Shown piece after piece: positions 44,339 to 55,007 of a stretch of 64,000 nucleotides of DNA (within the stretch, counting starts at the first letter, position 1; each line of letters begins with the position of its first letter). Source of the DNA: Patella vulgata (taxonomy: Eukaryota; Mollusca; Gastropoda; Patellidae); the NCBI RefSeq assembly GCF_932274485.2, contig NC_065887.2, positions 8,714,001 through 8,778,000 of the forward strand, written 5' to 3'. The position numbers were made by a program, and so were the translations under genes. Below the pieces are notes generated by a model. The model worked only from the letters and a program-made list of their open reading frames with translations, did no database searches and was not told the DNA's origin.

Positions 44339-44840
44339 ATCTTGATTATGTGTAGGGTGTGTTATACTTGGTGTGTAAAGTGCGTTATACTTGATGTGTA
44401 GGGTGTGTTATGATATGTAAAGTGCGTTATACTTGATGTGTAGGGTGTGTTATACTTGATGTATAGGGTGCGTTATACTTGATGTGTAGAGTGCGTTATC
44501 CTTTATGTGTAGGGTGTGTTATACTTGATGTGTAGGGTGTGTTCTACTTGACGTGTAGAATGCGTTATACTTGATGTGTAGGATGTGTTATACTTGACGT
44601 GTAGAGTGCGTTATACTTGATGTGTAGGGTGTGCTATACTTGACGTATAGAATGCGTTATACTTGATGTGTAGGGTGTGTTATACTTGACGTGTAGAATG
44701 CGTTATACTTGATGTATAGCGTGCGTTATACTTGATGTGTAGGGTGTGTTATACTTGATGTGTAGACTGCATTATACTTGATAGGTAGCCTGCGTTATAC
44801 TTGATGCGTAGACTGCGTTATACTTGATGTGTAGCCTGCG
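44339..44840. repeat. Minisatellite, ~23-bp unit
   Basis: About 21 units of GTGTGTTATACTTGATGTGT followed by AGG or AGA. Two variants, GGGTGTGTTATACTTG and AGTGCGTTATACTTG, partly alternate. Confidence 0.94.
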
Positions 44841-44938
44841 GCAAACGTTATCTTTTAAAGTTATTAAAGGTTATCAGAAAATGGAACAAGTGCAGTATTA
44901 GCCTATTATTCCCAAACGAAATATAAAGAATGGAAATA

Positions 44939-45626
44939 GAGACTTTTGGCAAGCGAAATTTTTACCATCCGTATCAGGTATACGTGATACGTTGCGTTAA
45001 TGCAGTTTTTGAGTTTTGGCAGATTTTCGCGTCGCGTACGTTTGCATCTCTGAGCCGAGCTTAGTTCTATTACAGCATTATGGCAGATATCTACCAAGGT
45101 CACCATCAGTACTACTCAAGTGCCTAGCCTACAATTTCTCGCTGCGAGTGAAGTCGCTCGATATTAAAAAAAAAATAATGTCGACTTTGGTTTCACTTAT
45201 GTATCATTTCAGAAAGTTTAGATTTGTAAGGTCCCACCTCCCTAAATTTAGCACGTAGATCAACCAGCATGCAGACAGACGGGAAAAGTATGAAAATCAC
45301 GAAAAAAACCCATCAAAAATAATGATTAAATTCCAGTCTTTATCATGGTTAAATCACATCAACTATACACCTTCGTGTTCTAGGATACACAGAGATTCAT
45401 AAAAACGCCATGATACAACATTTCAGCGTCTAAAAGTAGCAAAACAAGGACAGTAAAAAGACGACAATGTTATACGGATCGTTTCCGTATGAAAGCTGTT
45501 CGATACGTGCTGCCGTATCCGTGTGCCGTATCACGTATGAGAAATACACGCACATTGATGACGTTACACGCAAAATCCATACGGATACGCGATACGGACC
45601 AAGAATTTACGCTTGCCAAAAGTCTC
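44939..45626. mobile_element. TA-flanked DNA element with GATACG-rich ends
   Basis: A perfect 17-bp terminal inverted repeat, GAGACTTTTGGCAAGCG, is flanked by TA at 44937-44938 and 45627-45628. Imperfect homology continues inward, where GTATCCGTATC/GATACG words cluster on both sides, most densely at 45470-45600. 688 bp, with no recognisable transposase. The TA target could fit Tc1/mariner or an IS4EU/ISL2EU-type element; not decided. Confidence 0.85.
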
Positions 45627-45764
45627 TAATGTCTAGTTTGACATTATACGTATCAGAGAAGATTTTGAAATTGAGACATCTGCCGCCGCCATCAGAGCCC
45701 GTGATATTCTCTGTGGTGAATATTTAAGTTATTCAGTCAGCCTTTGGGGGCAACACATTAATCC

Positions 45765-45975
45765 CACCCGAGGGATCGAAACCACCCTACTTGACTCATT
45801 GACAGACCTTGTTTTCTAAAGCACACGCGTTGGATCCATCGATCACACAATTACACACCTGGAACTCGGATTTTCGTCCCATCCGAGGGATGGAGCCACG
45901 ACAGATGACTCAATGACAGACCTTATGTTATAATCTAAAGCTCATGCGTTAGAACGTAAGGCCACGCCCATCGAA
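45765..45975 (-). mobile_element. SINE-A/SINE-B chimeric fragment
   Basis: Two SINE-A head pieces (45770-45850 and about 45893-45975, each with TGACTCAATGACAGACCTTA-type sequence) flank a short SINE-B piece (CTGGAACTCGGATTTTCGTC, CCATCCGAGGGATGG). This could come from template switching or from successive insertion and deletion. Confidence 0.6.
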
Positions 45976-46692
45976 TTTTTAGCCTCAAAATAAAATTACA
46001 TAATTACGTCTCTTGAATGATATGGAATACAGCTTTAATATAGATTATAAATTTCAAAACTTAATCTTAAAACCAGTTTCCTCATTTTGCAAAAGCTGGG
46101 GAAACAATCAGCCAACTACTTTTAGAACAGGTTATTAGGTTGCGTGATTGTCTTTTGTTTCGTGCGAAAAATAATTACAGTTTTCCGTCCGTGTTGCGAT
46201 CACCTAGATTCAACGGAGTTCAAGTCGACCTTGTCTTTGAATCCATTTTATAATAAAGTCACTAATTGGCATGATTAAAGTTCGGGTGAGTAGAGTCCCC
46301 CATTAAGCAGCTTTATTCTATCCAAAATTAATAACATATCCACGGTATCATTCTAAACTGCACGCTATATCATAGCAACAACACTCCCCATAATTACACA
46401 AATACTTCAAGCCTTTTATTTACTTAAGAGGGGAACAAGAGGTCGGCAGAAAATAAGTTTAGCAAAAAATATAACTTCCTTAATTATTTTATTTGGCACG
46501 ATTGAAAGTGAAATTATCAGTCGAAAGTAAACTTTTTTCTTTGATAAATAAATACTTGAAAACCTGAACTTAGACAAGAAATTATTCACTTAGCTAAGGT
46601 TTATAAAGGTTTTCTCTATCTTGGATTTGAATAACCAGTTTTATTGGACGTTTGATGTGTACTTAATATAAAGAGACTGTTTGTTTGGGTGG
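45976..46692. other. No recognisable feature
   Basis: AT-rich, no supported gene or repeat. Confidence 0.45.
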
Positions 46693-47003
46693 AAATGAAA
46701 TGGGGTTTAACGTCCTACTGTTTTGCTTCGAACTGGGCTAATGAAGACGGGCATACGCCATACAGTGTGCTATGAGGGCAATTTTGCCCGGACAGCGGCA
46801 CTACGGCCTACTCTTATATCGAATTCCAACTGACAAGGGATCTTTTACGTGCACCCAAATGTGTACACAGGACCTGGGTTTTTCGTCCCATCCGAACGAC
46901 TAGACAGCTTTCCTTGTCAGGCCCTCCGTCCTGCATCACTGACAAGGGGGAACCACGCCGGAAAATCTGGATGAACTTTCTCGGCCAATGCAGGGATCGA
47001 ATT
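46693..47003 (-). mobile_element. SINE-B, left arm of a head-to-head pair
   Basis: A GAAATGAAATGGGGTTTAAC tail and a complete well-preserved body reach GCAGGGATCGAATTG, so the head is cut at the B box. The opposite copy starts about 25 bp to the right. Confidence 0.9.
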
Positions 47004-47024
47004 GTTTGAGTGGACATTTCTAGC

Positions 47025-47346
47025 CTGGACGTCGCGGGTTCGATCCCGATGTTAACCGAGAAAGTTCATCGGGATTTTGCGGCGTCGCTTTTCCTTGTCA
47101 GTGGTGCAGGACGGAGGGCCTGGCAAGGATAGCTGTCTAGTGGTTCGGATGAGACGAAAAACCGAGGTCCCATGTACACATTGGCGTACACGTTAAACAT
47201 CCTTTGGCAGTCGAAATTCGATATAAAAGTAGGTGGTAGCGCGACTGTCCGGCCGAAATTTCCCTCATGACACACTGCATGTCGTATGCCCGTCTTCATT
47301 AGCCCAATTGGAGCAGAACAGCAGGACGTTAAACCTCATTTCATTT
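47025..47346 (+). mobile_element. SINE-B, right arm of a head-to-head pair
   Basis: It starts in the tRNA-like part with a perfect B box (GGTTCGATCCC at 47038) and follows the body in sense orientation to CAGGACGTTAAACCTCATTTC. Both arms have different substitutions, so this is two copies and not one folded duplicate. Confidence 0.9.
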
Positions 47347-47587
47347 GAATACTCATGACTGGAACCGTCTTCATTATTTCAGTCGGTGGAGAAAGTCGGA
47401 CTTTAAACCCCATTTCATTAACGACATCCTCAACATGTAAACCAAACGTTGATAATTAGCTCATACCGGAACAATTCAATTACGCCATAGTGTTCTATTT
47501 ATTTAGTTTTTGAGTAATTTGGGTAATTCCGAAACTGAATACGATGTTAATTTCCTGAAGTTTTTGCTATAAGATCTCTACTTATAG

Positions 47588-47894
47588 ATTATCTCCCCTC
47601 ACTCAGTCGTTTGCCAGTAAAATTAGATGCATGACGAATCGTTAGTCTAATTTCATTCGGCATACCTCGTTTTCCTGGTCTCTAGTTTTACCCCCCCCCC
47701 CTTCCTTCAGTCGTTTGCCTGTAAAATTAGATGCATAACGAATCGTTAGTCTAATTTCATTCCACATACCTCGTTTTTCTGGTCTCTAGTTTTATCTCCC
47801 CCTCCTTCAGTCGTTTGCCAGTAAAATTAGATGCATAACGAATCGTTAGTCTAATTTAATTCCGCATACCACGTTTTGTTGGGCTCTAGTTTTA
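47588..47894. repeat. Three-copy tandem repeat, ~100-bp unit
   Basis: Units of 104 and 100 bp share TTCAGTCGTTTGCCAGTAAA, ACGAATCGTTAGTCTAATTT and GGTCTCTAGTTTTA. The second unit has a C-run where the others have ATCTCCC. Confidence 0.93.
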
Positions 47895-47990
47895 AATTAG
47901 GACGGAACATTGATTGGATATCAATATTTTACACCGCGTTCATAAGCTGTTTATTACGGCCATTGAGACTCTGAAATCACTCTATTAAAA

Positions 47991-48266
47991 TAAATGAAAT
48001 GAAATGGGGTTTAAATCATACTTTTTGACACCGACTGGGCTAATGATGACGGGCATACGCCATACAGTTTGCTATGAGGGAAATTTTTCCCGGACAGCGG
48101 CACTACGGCCTACTGGTTCTTTTACGTGCACGGAAATGTGTACATGGGACCTCGGTTTCTGTCCCATCCGAATGACTAGACAGCTGATCTTTCCATGCCC
48201 TCCGTCCTGCACCACTGACAAGGAGAAACCCATCGAAAAATCCCGAGCGCTTTATTCACTGAGCAA
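47991..48266 (-). mobile_element. SINE-B (47991 copy)
   Basis: An AAATGAAATGAAATGGGG tail, body with CGGACAGCGGCACTACGGCC (a short deletion follows), and a right end in GAGCGCTTTATTCACTGAGC, a trace of the tRNA head. The central tRNA/B-box segment is missing. Confidence 0.85.
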
Positions 48267-48774
48267 AAAACATTAACTCAATATCATCCATAACATAGTA
48301 AATTAAAAACAAGAAATAGAATTCAATATTTGTCCATTTGTCCATACCCGACAAAACAATTCGGAAGTAATAAAATATTTCGTCTATTTTAAACTTCCAA
48401 AGAATAGTGCTTTACGCCCTTTAATAACAATAGCCTAATATAGATCGATGAAGTGGTCTGTATCGTATGAATGCCATAACGAGTTATCTCCCATTTTATA
48501 CGTTTAAATTCATTGAGCGAAACAATCGGTTATCATACTTTGGTACACACATCAATTATTCTATAGTGATTCCATAACATGACATAACACAAAAAACGGC
48601 GACGTTTTAAGTGTTATAATGTGTCCCTAAACGCCAGAGCTTTCCCAATATTCCGTAGTTATCTCCCCTTGAATGGTAATATTCTTATGTGGATTATAAA
48701 CAATCTGTTTTACAACGGTATTTCGAAAGCCTTTTATCCCCCAAATCTGCACAAGATCACTGACACGTTCAGTC
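48267..48774. other. No gene; two GTTATCTCC words
   Basis: GAGTTATCTCCCATTT and AGTTATCTCCCCTTG occur at 48481 and 48657 in direct orientation. No closed element was recognised. Confidence 0.4.
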
Positions 48775-48915
48775 TATAATGCGTGCATTGTTTACATCGG
48801 AGGTAGTGACATAAACTGGTCCGGGCAGAATTGGGCCTTATCTCATTCGCGTACTTTTTATATACCCTCAATGTAAGTAGCAGCCAAGCGAATATTTACT
48901 GCTGATAAGTTTATA
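48775..48915 (+). repeat. Dispersed repeat E, copy 2
   Basis: GCATTGTTTACATCGGAGGT, ACATAAACTGGTCC and GCAGCCAAGCGAATATTTAC correspond to 24657-24890 with indels. Confidence 0.6.
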
Positions 48916-49114
48916 TTATAAACTGTCTATTCCAGTTAGTTTGGCCATTTTTAATTCTCGGCTGTTGGCTCGGCTCTAACTTTTTCCCAAATTTTTCTTG
49001 GGGTTGAACGCTTTCTACATCAGATTGAGCAACACGAGGCAATCTCTTGCTCAAAATCATATATTGGGTTGACCAAATAAATCTTGAGATACACAAACTG
49101 GAAGTAGAATACTA

Positions 49115-49472
49115 TTAAACATACATTACGCAAGAGCTAAATCTGTCTATTGCCGATCTTTTTTTTAGGCCTGAAATGTTATCTAAATTATTAATTAGAC
49201 ATTAATTAACTTATTCAAACCATAAGCAACTCTCGATGCCATCGCTAGTCAGCGATATGTATTGGATTTGAATACATTTTGAGATGATTTTTACGTCAAA
49301 ATTGATAATCGACACTATGTTATTTTTATCGTACCGACTTAAGTAATGATGATCGAGGCAAGGTCTAAAATTAAATCGCTAACATCTCGGTTCAGAGTGG
49401 AGCAATTATATTTGCGTTATCTATATTTTAACTGTCAACTCTTTATCTAATCTCTCATAATGCATCTTCAAA
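49115..49472 (-). mobile_element. MITE-C copy 5
   Basis: Reverse orientation. It starts TTAAACATACATTACGCAAG and includes GGCCTGAAATGTTATCTAAA, TTAATTAGACATTAATTAAC and CTCGGTTCAGAGTGGAGCAA. It ends CTCATAATGCATCTTCAA. About 358 bp with both ends preserved. Confidence 0.85.
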
Positions 49473-49593
49473 TATGCAACTAACCGCCCTACACCTTAAA
49501 ATAACCAACCTCTAAGTCTAAACCCTCTTACCCGTCCGCCTAAAGACCATGACTAGAACAGTAGAACAGCAGAAAATGTAATTTCAAAAACCC

Positions 49594-49961
49594 CAATCTG
49601 ATTAAAATACAGATCTATATTTCGTTTCATTTTTTTATACTTTCGATGGCTTACACTACATGAAGATCTGACAAGTTATAGCGATAGGTCACGTCAGGGG
49701 TCAAAAGACCGACTTATGACTCTATGACGTCAGACAATTGATTAACCAATCAGCATTGATGTTACTAGTGGATTACCCACAGTTCGTGAAAAACACGCCT
49801 AAAGCTCGCCGTAACAGACGATTTCATTGGCTTATCCCTGACACCATTCAGAACACAGTTAAATAACAACTCTTCCAGATCCAAGTGTAGTAAAGACGAG
49901 TAAAACGAAATTGTGAAGTATAAAAACGAAACGAAATAGGATCTGTGTTTTAACCAGATTG
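49594..49961 (+). mobile_element. MITE-G copy 2
   Basis: Ends CAATCTGATTAAAATACAGA and (complement of right) CAATCTGGTTAAAACACAGA. Flanks CAAAAACCC and CAAAACCCC form a 9-bp duplication with one mismatch. Internal sequence matches 28888-29265 (GAAGATCTGAC, TGATTAACC, AGTGTAGTAAAGACRAGTAA). 368 bp. Confidence 0.87.
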
Positions 49962-49970
49962 CAAAACCCC

Positions 49971-51433
49971 TTTCTTCTATTCTTCACACTAACGCCTCCA
50001 CAAATCACATTGGCGAAGAAAGAGTAAATGGAATTAAATATATTAAGGGGAAATCTTTCGTGGCCTTGATCCCTTTATGCCTTTGCCCGGTTGGTGTAAA
50101 GTATCAGTGATAGCTATGGCGTGTAGAAGTTTGGTGATGACCCGGACGAACCCCTCGACGAAAAAAACTTTTTATTGGGTTATAAACATACATTTCAAGT
50201 TTCATCAATATCGGATAAACATTGTCTCCTCCATTCTGAACATCTGAGACACGCTACCTGCGGAGAAGTATCTCAGACACAGTCAGTAGCCATGATATCC
50301 ATATCACGTGATCTACACATCACAGGTCATGACATTGGCGTCAATGGGTCATGAGGTCAACATTGTAAACAATAGGTTTATCTTCAGCATTGTGTCCGTT
50401 GCACCCATAAAGACTATATAATTCGTACAGTCCCAACATGTTCTCTCTTCTTCCAATGATTTTTTAACAAAAATAACATCTACAACTCATAGAATTGACG
50501 TTGTCTTCAATGACAGCGTCTGCGAGGGTTGTTCATAGAGGCCGCCATATTGCACTATTTTGTGCGTCGGTCGGGTCTATTTCAGATATACACAATCAAT
50601 TCTGTTGATGTTTTTAGCGTTGGGATTGACTAATAGTTAATGTGTTTCAGTTCTAAAATAAATATTTTAAACTTTAACGCAAATTTAGAAAATAGCCAAA
50701 TTCTGGCTGGGATTACTGAGCAAAATGGCCATTCACTGTATACGTGCGAAAAAAAAGCTAGCCACCAATTAATTTTCGTACGTTAGTTACGTACGTGTCT
50801 CCTCTAGACTGACCAAGCTATACACGTGATGTTTCATACAATCAGGGGCCATAATCCATGAAGTTACACTCCGATACATGCCAATATCGATAGGAATCGA
50901 TTGGATATAAACCTATATTTCAAGTTTCGTCAAAATTGGATAAAAATTGTGACCTGAAGAAAGGGAGCCACTGGCTTCCCTTCTCCCCTCTGTACACGTC
51001 ATTGGGAGGTCGTAAATTTATTTTTATGTTTGTTTTAACAAGAGATATGTTTTTATCACCACACCATTAAATATAAAGTGTATATCGTTTGATTCTTAGC
51101 TAAAAATAACTACGTTATTGAGTTTCTCTTAACTGGAAATATATTTTATTAAGTAATTCAATTAAAAGCAAATCAAACAATTTTTTTTTTATAGAATCTC
51201 TCGTATTTGATAGAAATAATAACCGACTGATATATTGAATACTGTATAGGGTGGATAATGCAGTCCGTCAATAGAATCAGTCAATCGTTAACAACAAAGG
51301 ATCGATAATTTTTATTTATTCATTCGATACAAATTATTGGTAATAGATTTCATACAATGTACAGATCTATTACACGTGATGTAGAAATCCCCCATTAATA
51401 ACAATTTATGTTGTATATGCATACATAAAAACT
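49971..51433. other. No gene; internal repeated phrase
   Basis: A ~50-bp phrase (ATATTTCAAGTTTCGTCAAA with ATTGGATAAAAATTGTG) occurs at about 50910-50950 and, diverged, at 50173-50223. This suggests fragments of a longer dispersed element. No reading frame could be supported. Confidence 0.45.
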
Positions 51434-51612
51434 AGCAAGGAGGTCTCGAGTTTCATATCGATGTTGGCCGAGAGAGTTAATCGGGATCTGTCTTCACCTT
51501 TCTAGTTGTCCAGGATGAAGGGTTTGACAAGCATAGGTGTCTAGTTGTTCGGCTGGGACAAAACAAAGGTCTCTTTTTTCACAATAAAGATTCCCTGCTG
51601 GCTTATATCGAA
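51434..51612 (+). mobile_element. SINE-B, 5' half, diverged
   Basis: AGCAAGGAGGTCTCGAGTTT, ATATCGATGTTGGCCGAGAG, GTGTCTAGTTGTTCGGCTGG and ACAAAACAAAGGTCTC follow SINE-B in sense orientation at reduced identity. Confidence 0.7.
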
Positions 51613-51613
51613 A

Positions 51614-51722
51614 ATATACAATTTAATACTATAGCATTGAACATTTACAATTCAATATTATAGCATTGAAAATATACAATATAATACTATAGCATTGAAG
51701 ATGTACAATATAATACTATAGC
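51614..51722. repeat. Local repeat TAATACTATAGCATTGAA
   Basis: About four imperfect units of roughly 30 bp (CAATATAATACTATAGCATT, GAAGATGTA). It served as the target of the SINE-A insertion at 51723. Confidence 0.85.
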
Positions 51723-51990
51723 GAGAGAGAGAGAGAGAAATGGGGTTTAACGTTCACTCGACACAAACTAGGTCATTTCGGGACTAACATATGGTATAAT
51801 TTTATTTCAATAATTCGCTTGCGCATAGGGGTCTTTAGCAGTGGGAGGACCCGGAGAAAACCCACGAGGTTAGACAGGCGACCCTACTCCTTGTCACGTA
51901 CAACCGGGGACTCGACACCACACCAGTCGACTCAATGACAGACTTTATGATACAGCGCGCGCACGCTAACCATTCAGCCATCCAACCCCC
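51723..51990 (-). mobile_element. SINE-A, full-length reference copy with 12-bp TSD
   Basis: TAATACTATAGC flanks both sides exactly (51711-51722 and 51991-52002), fixing the element at 268 bp. On its own strand it runs GGGGGGTTGGATGGCTGAAT (A-box region), GTGTCGAGTCCCC-type B box, V-like block, GCGCAAGCGAATTATTGAAA, GTTAAACCCCATTTC and (TC)n. The target lies in a repeat containing the same word, so part of the duplication could be coincidental, but the exact fit at both ends supports it. Confidence 0.92.
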
Positions 51991-52084
51991 CTAATACTAT
52001 AGCATTGCACATAGAATATCAAAACAATCCTATGTTAGTCTCGAATTAAATAATTGTGTTTTGTTCATTGTTGTAATTTTTTTT

Positions 52085-52165
52085 ATAAAGTTGTACTTAT
52101 ATAAAGCGCCCGAGAGCAGCTCACTGAGTTGAATTGTCGGCGCTATATAAAGTAATTATTACATT
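52085..52165. repeat. TATAAAGCGC / GGCGCTATATAAA tail-like fragment
   Basis: ACTTATATAAAGCGCC and GGCGCTATATAAAGTAATTA form an imperfect hairpin. Phrases of this type are common at the 3' ends of animal SINE/LINE families. The rest of such an element is not visible, so class is inferred. Confidence 0.5.
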
Positions 52166-52714
52166 ATACAGTGTATATTAACAAGTTGTCAACCTCCATT
52201 GCTTCCATTTCCTTTAATAATAATCTGTTTGGTGACAGATTATCACATAGGTTATAATGACTGTCATGTCATAAAGTACATTACTAAATTCAAATTTATA
52301 TTAAAATACACGGCAGGATTATCGAATTTGTATGAAATATTTTCTTCGTGAATTATATCAACGATGGTTTATCTGTAAACATCAGCTACTCCAGCAATAT
52401 TGGCGAAGCATATCACCATATGTTTTATCTATTTATTTATGTTTATATGCTTGTGAAATCTTGTTAAAACGTGGAGAGTAATACAATTGTTCTCCATGAA
52501 TAGTGTGTTATTTGATTATGTCACAATTACCACATTTCATTCATAGAACATTTACGAGTTGGTGGCTGTTAGTTATATCAAATGATTTAAATTCGAGAAA
52601 CAACTCAACCCAGTTCCAGAAAAGTTCCTTGTCCACTCTGGACGGGCTCGATTTACTTCAGATATAATCCCTTGTCATTTATTCTTTAGTAAGATTTACT
52701 GACGGAAGCAACGA
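52166..52714. other. No recognisable feature
   Basis: AT-rich, no supported gene or repeat. Confidence 0.45.
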
Positions 52715-52725
52715 CTTTGAATGGC

Positions 52726-52948
52726 AGTCAACTGGCGTGGTTTCGATTACCCGGTTGTACGTGACAAGGAGTAGGGTCGCCTTTCCAACTTCGTGGGTTT
52801 TCTCCGGGTACTCCGGTTTCCTTTCACTGCTAAAGACCCCTACGCGCAAGCGAATTATTGAAATAAAATTAAACCATGTGTTAGTTAGTTTGTGTCGAGT
52901 GGACGTTAAACCCCATCTCTCCCTCCCCCCCCCCCTCTCTCTCTCTTT
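52726..52948 (+). mobile_element. SINE-A, 5'-truncated, with perfect 11-bp TSD
   Basis: CTTTGAATGGC at 52715-52725 and 52949-52959 flanks the copy exactly. It starts at AGTCAACTGGCGTGGTTTCG, so the A box is missing but the B-box-like segment is kept. It ends with a C-run and (TC)n. A 131-codon frame crossing it is not a gene. Confidence 0.93.
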
Positions 52949-53184
52949 CTTTGAATGGCTCAGAACATATTTCTTAGGAACAGGTCAAATACCCAGCATG
53001 TTTTTATTTTTAAAGTTGCAAAAACTCTTACTCTCTAAAGTGTGCTTACATTTGAAAAAGGTTGTGTTTAAATATTCACTGAACGGTGCCAACATAATGG
53101 TGATGTTTACTGTCAGTTTACTGATACGATGAAGTTATTATCATACCATTGTCTGCTACAGACTGGCCATGTCAACAGTTAGAT

Positions 53185-53505
53185 CAGTGGTTCTCAACCT
53201 TTTTTTTTGCCAACGGCACACCTTGGAACACATGAAAAAATAGCGGCACACCTGGCTAAATATATATATGAAAAATATTTGAATTTTGCAAAATACAAAC
53301 ATGGCAAGTCATAGACGGCATACAACCGTAAACACAGACTAGTCATTGGCACATAACGTGACTCAAACTAAATAAAGAAAAACACAGTAGACACGAGTGA
53401 ATACTCAACTGGGGTTACGTTATTTTACCCATTTTCTTAGTGTACTGTTCAAAATTCCGTGTCACACTTAAGAAGGTTTCGCGGCACACTGGTTGAGAAT
53501 CACTG
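53185..53505. mobile_element. hAT-type MITE, 321 bp
   Basis: Ends CAGTGGTTCTCAACCTTTTT and (complement of right) CAGTGATTCTCAACCAGTGT. Flanks AGTTAGAT and ACTTAGAT are an 8-bp duplication with one mismatch. CAGTGGTTCTCAACC with an 8-bp duplication is a well-known end of Charlie-like hAT MITEs in animals. The interior includes GGCACACC on both arms and has no transposase. Confidence 0.92.
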
Positions 53506-53513
53506 ACTTAGAT

Positions 53514-54300
53514 GGACATTTCGAGAATTTGTAGTAACGGATGGAGAGGCACTGGTGTAAATATTTGGATAAACAAAATGTCTACTGGAAATTTGTCAAA
53601 CGGAATCTTTCTATGTATACTAGAGTTCTCGATAGCAAGAATAACAATAGTTCGCCATTGACAACTTTTCTAACCCCATTAAAATTAATAAGATTTATTG
53701 AATCAGGATAGCAATTTCTTTAACCTCAAAATTTTAAATCAACCCCCAAAGCATAAGAAAAATCCCATAGTGGTTATTATGGCAGACATGTCTAAGTGAA
53801 TATTTGTTGAAATACGACTAGCTATATAAGAAACAGAACCGCTTTACCAATCTCCATTTTTTGTACGTCACTTAGAGAAATGAAATTCCTTTAGACTGAC
53901 GGATGATATCTCACGGAACATATTGACATCGTCAGCATATATAGCGGGAAAAATCAATGCAGAAGTGCAACATTTCTGTTCGAATTTCTTTCATTTGTTT
54001 TCAAGAACAAAATTCATCACGAACCGACTGATAGTAAAGAAATAAAAGGCCATATAAAAAAAACTAGAGATAACATTTATTCCAGACGAACATTGTTCTA
54101 ACAACCAATAGATGCAGAAGTAATTCCATAAAAAAGCGGACGATAAAAACAATCGTTTTAATAACAGAAAGTTAGGTTTGAGTTTAGTTCCATTTATTTC
54201 TAGAATTAGGATTTATGACTTTTAATCTGTTTAGTGCCGGTAAATCCTGATATTCAAGTCGGTGCCCTACATCCGGATTGAGTTATGTACGTAGCGACAT
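53514..54300. other. No recognisable feature
   Basis: AT-rich, no supported gene or repeat. An (AG)n tract follows at about 54302-54325. Confidence 0.45.
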
Positions 54301-54419
54301 TGAGAGAGAGAGAGAGAGAGAGAGATTTCCTACTGTATGAGTGAACTACCTAAAGTGACAGGGTGTTGCACATATCACTGTCTACACGACGCTAACTCAT
54401 ATGTTATAAATATTACAAA

Positions 54420-54640
54420 AGTTGAGAGAGAGATAGAGAGAGAGAGAGGGGGGGGGGACTTAGCGTCCACTCGACGCTTTGTTTATAGGGAGTGACGTTC
54501 CAGAGAGATTAACTATATTCGAGAACAATTCAAGTTCTAAATTATTCGGCATACATTCAATCTGGACTAATATTCCTGAGTGTCGTTTGTCTGTCTGTTC
54601 AGGACATCTAGGATATTTTGGGACTAACATATGGTACAAT
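54420..54640 (-). mobile_element. SINE-A 3' end interrupted by another repeat
   Basis: (GA)n, a G-run and GCGTCCACTCGAC (to 54475) are the SINE tail. The next SINE sequence, CTAGGATATTTTGGGACTAA, resumes at about 54607. Other copies have only ACAAA between these points. The copy ends soon after ACATATGGTACAATCTTATT. Confidence 0.82.
54476..54606. repeat. Dispersed repeat H, copy 1, inside SINE-A
   Basis: Begins CTTTGTTTATAGGGAGTGAC, with CCAGAGAGATTAACTATA, ATTATTCGGCATACATTCAA and GTCGTTTGTCTGTCTGTTCA. About 125 bp matches 62037-62164. No terminal repeats were found; class unknown. Confidence 0.78.
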
Positions 54641-54775
54641 CTTATTTCATTGGTTGTAAACAAAATATGCAGTGTAGCGCGGAAATTTGAATAATTAGAC
54701 ATACAAAAAACTGAAGTACGTCACAAAGTTACCATTCACAATAATAGCTGCAGTAATAATCTCATTATTAATGTA

Positions 54776-55007
54776 CTAATGTCCAAAAGAAAGTATACAC
54801 TGTGCATTTTGTGCTGCATCAACCAAAGTCGTTTTTCCATGGTATACGGTATTTGGGTAGAATGTCAATTTGTTTCACATTTTTATTTTGCTTAGAAATG
54901 TTGAGTTTGGACGCAAGAGACAAACTCAGTAATACTTTATCAAATATTTTTAATCTAAACAAAACTTAGTCATACTTTTAGTGTGTATACTTTCTTTTGG
55001 ACATCAG
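54776..55007. mobile_element. Tc1/mariner-type MITE, 232 bp
   Basis: Ends CTAATGTCCAAAAGAAAGTA (on to TACACT) and, as complement of the right end, CTGATGTCCAAAAGAAAGTA. One mismatch in about 25 bp, flanked by TA at 54774-54775 and 55008-55009. The interior has TTTTTAATCTAAACAAAACT-type AT-rich sequence and no coding capacity. TA flanks and end type support Tc1/mariner. Confidence 0.93.

Noticed and set aside
44906-45727. Open frames of 66-86 codons around 45 kb
   Set aside because: They overlap the 688-bp inverted-repeat element, lie on both strands and show no transposase motif.
47025-47060. Possible tRNA gene from a perfect B box
   Set aside because: It is the truncated head of SINE-B; no acceptor stem or full cloverleaf can be formed from the surrounding sequence.
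48911-49096. Possible mariner end (TTGGGTTGACCAAATAAATC near 49065)
   Set aside because: It resembles mariner ends only loosely, no opposite end or TA-bounded partner was found, and the peptide shows no transposase motif.
52737-53132. 131-codon open frame
   Set aside because: The first half is a SINE-A copy bounded by target duplications, and the rest has no recognisable features.
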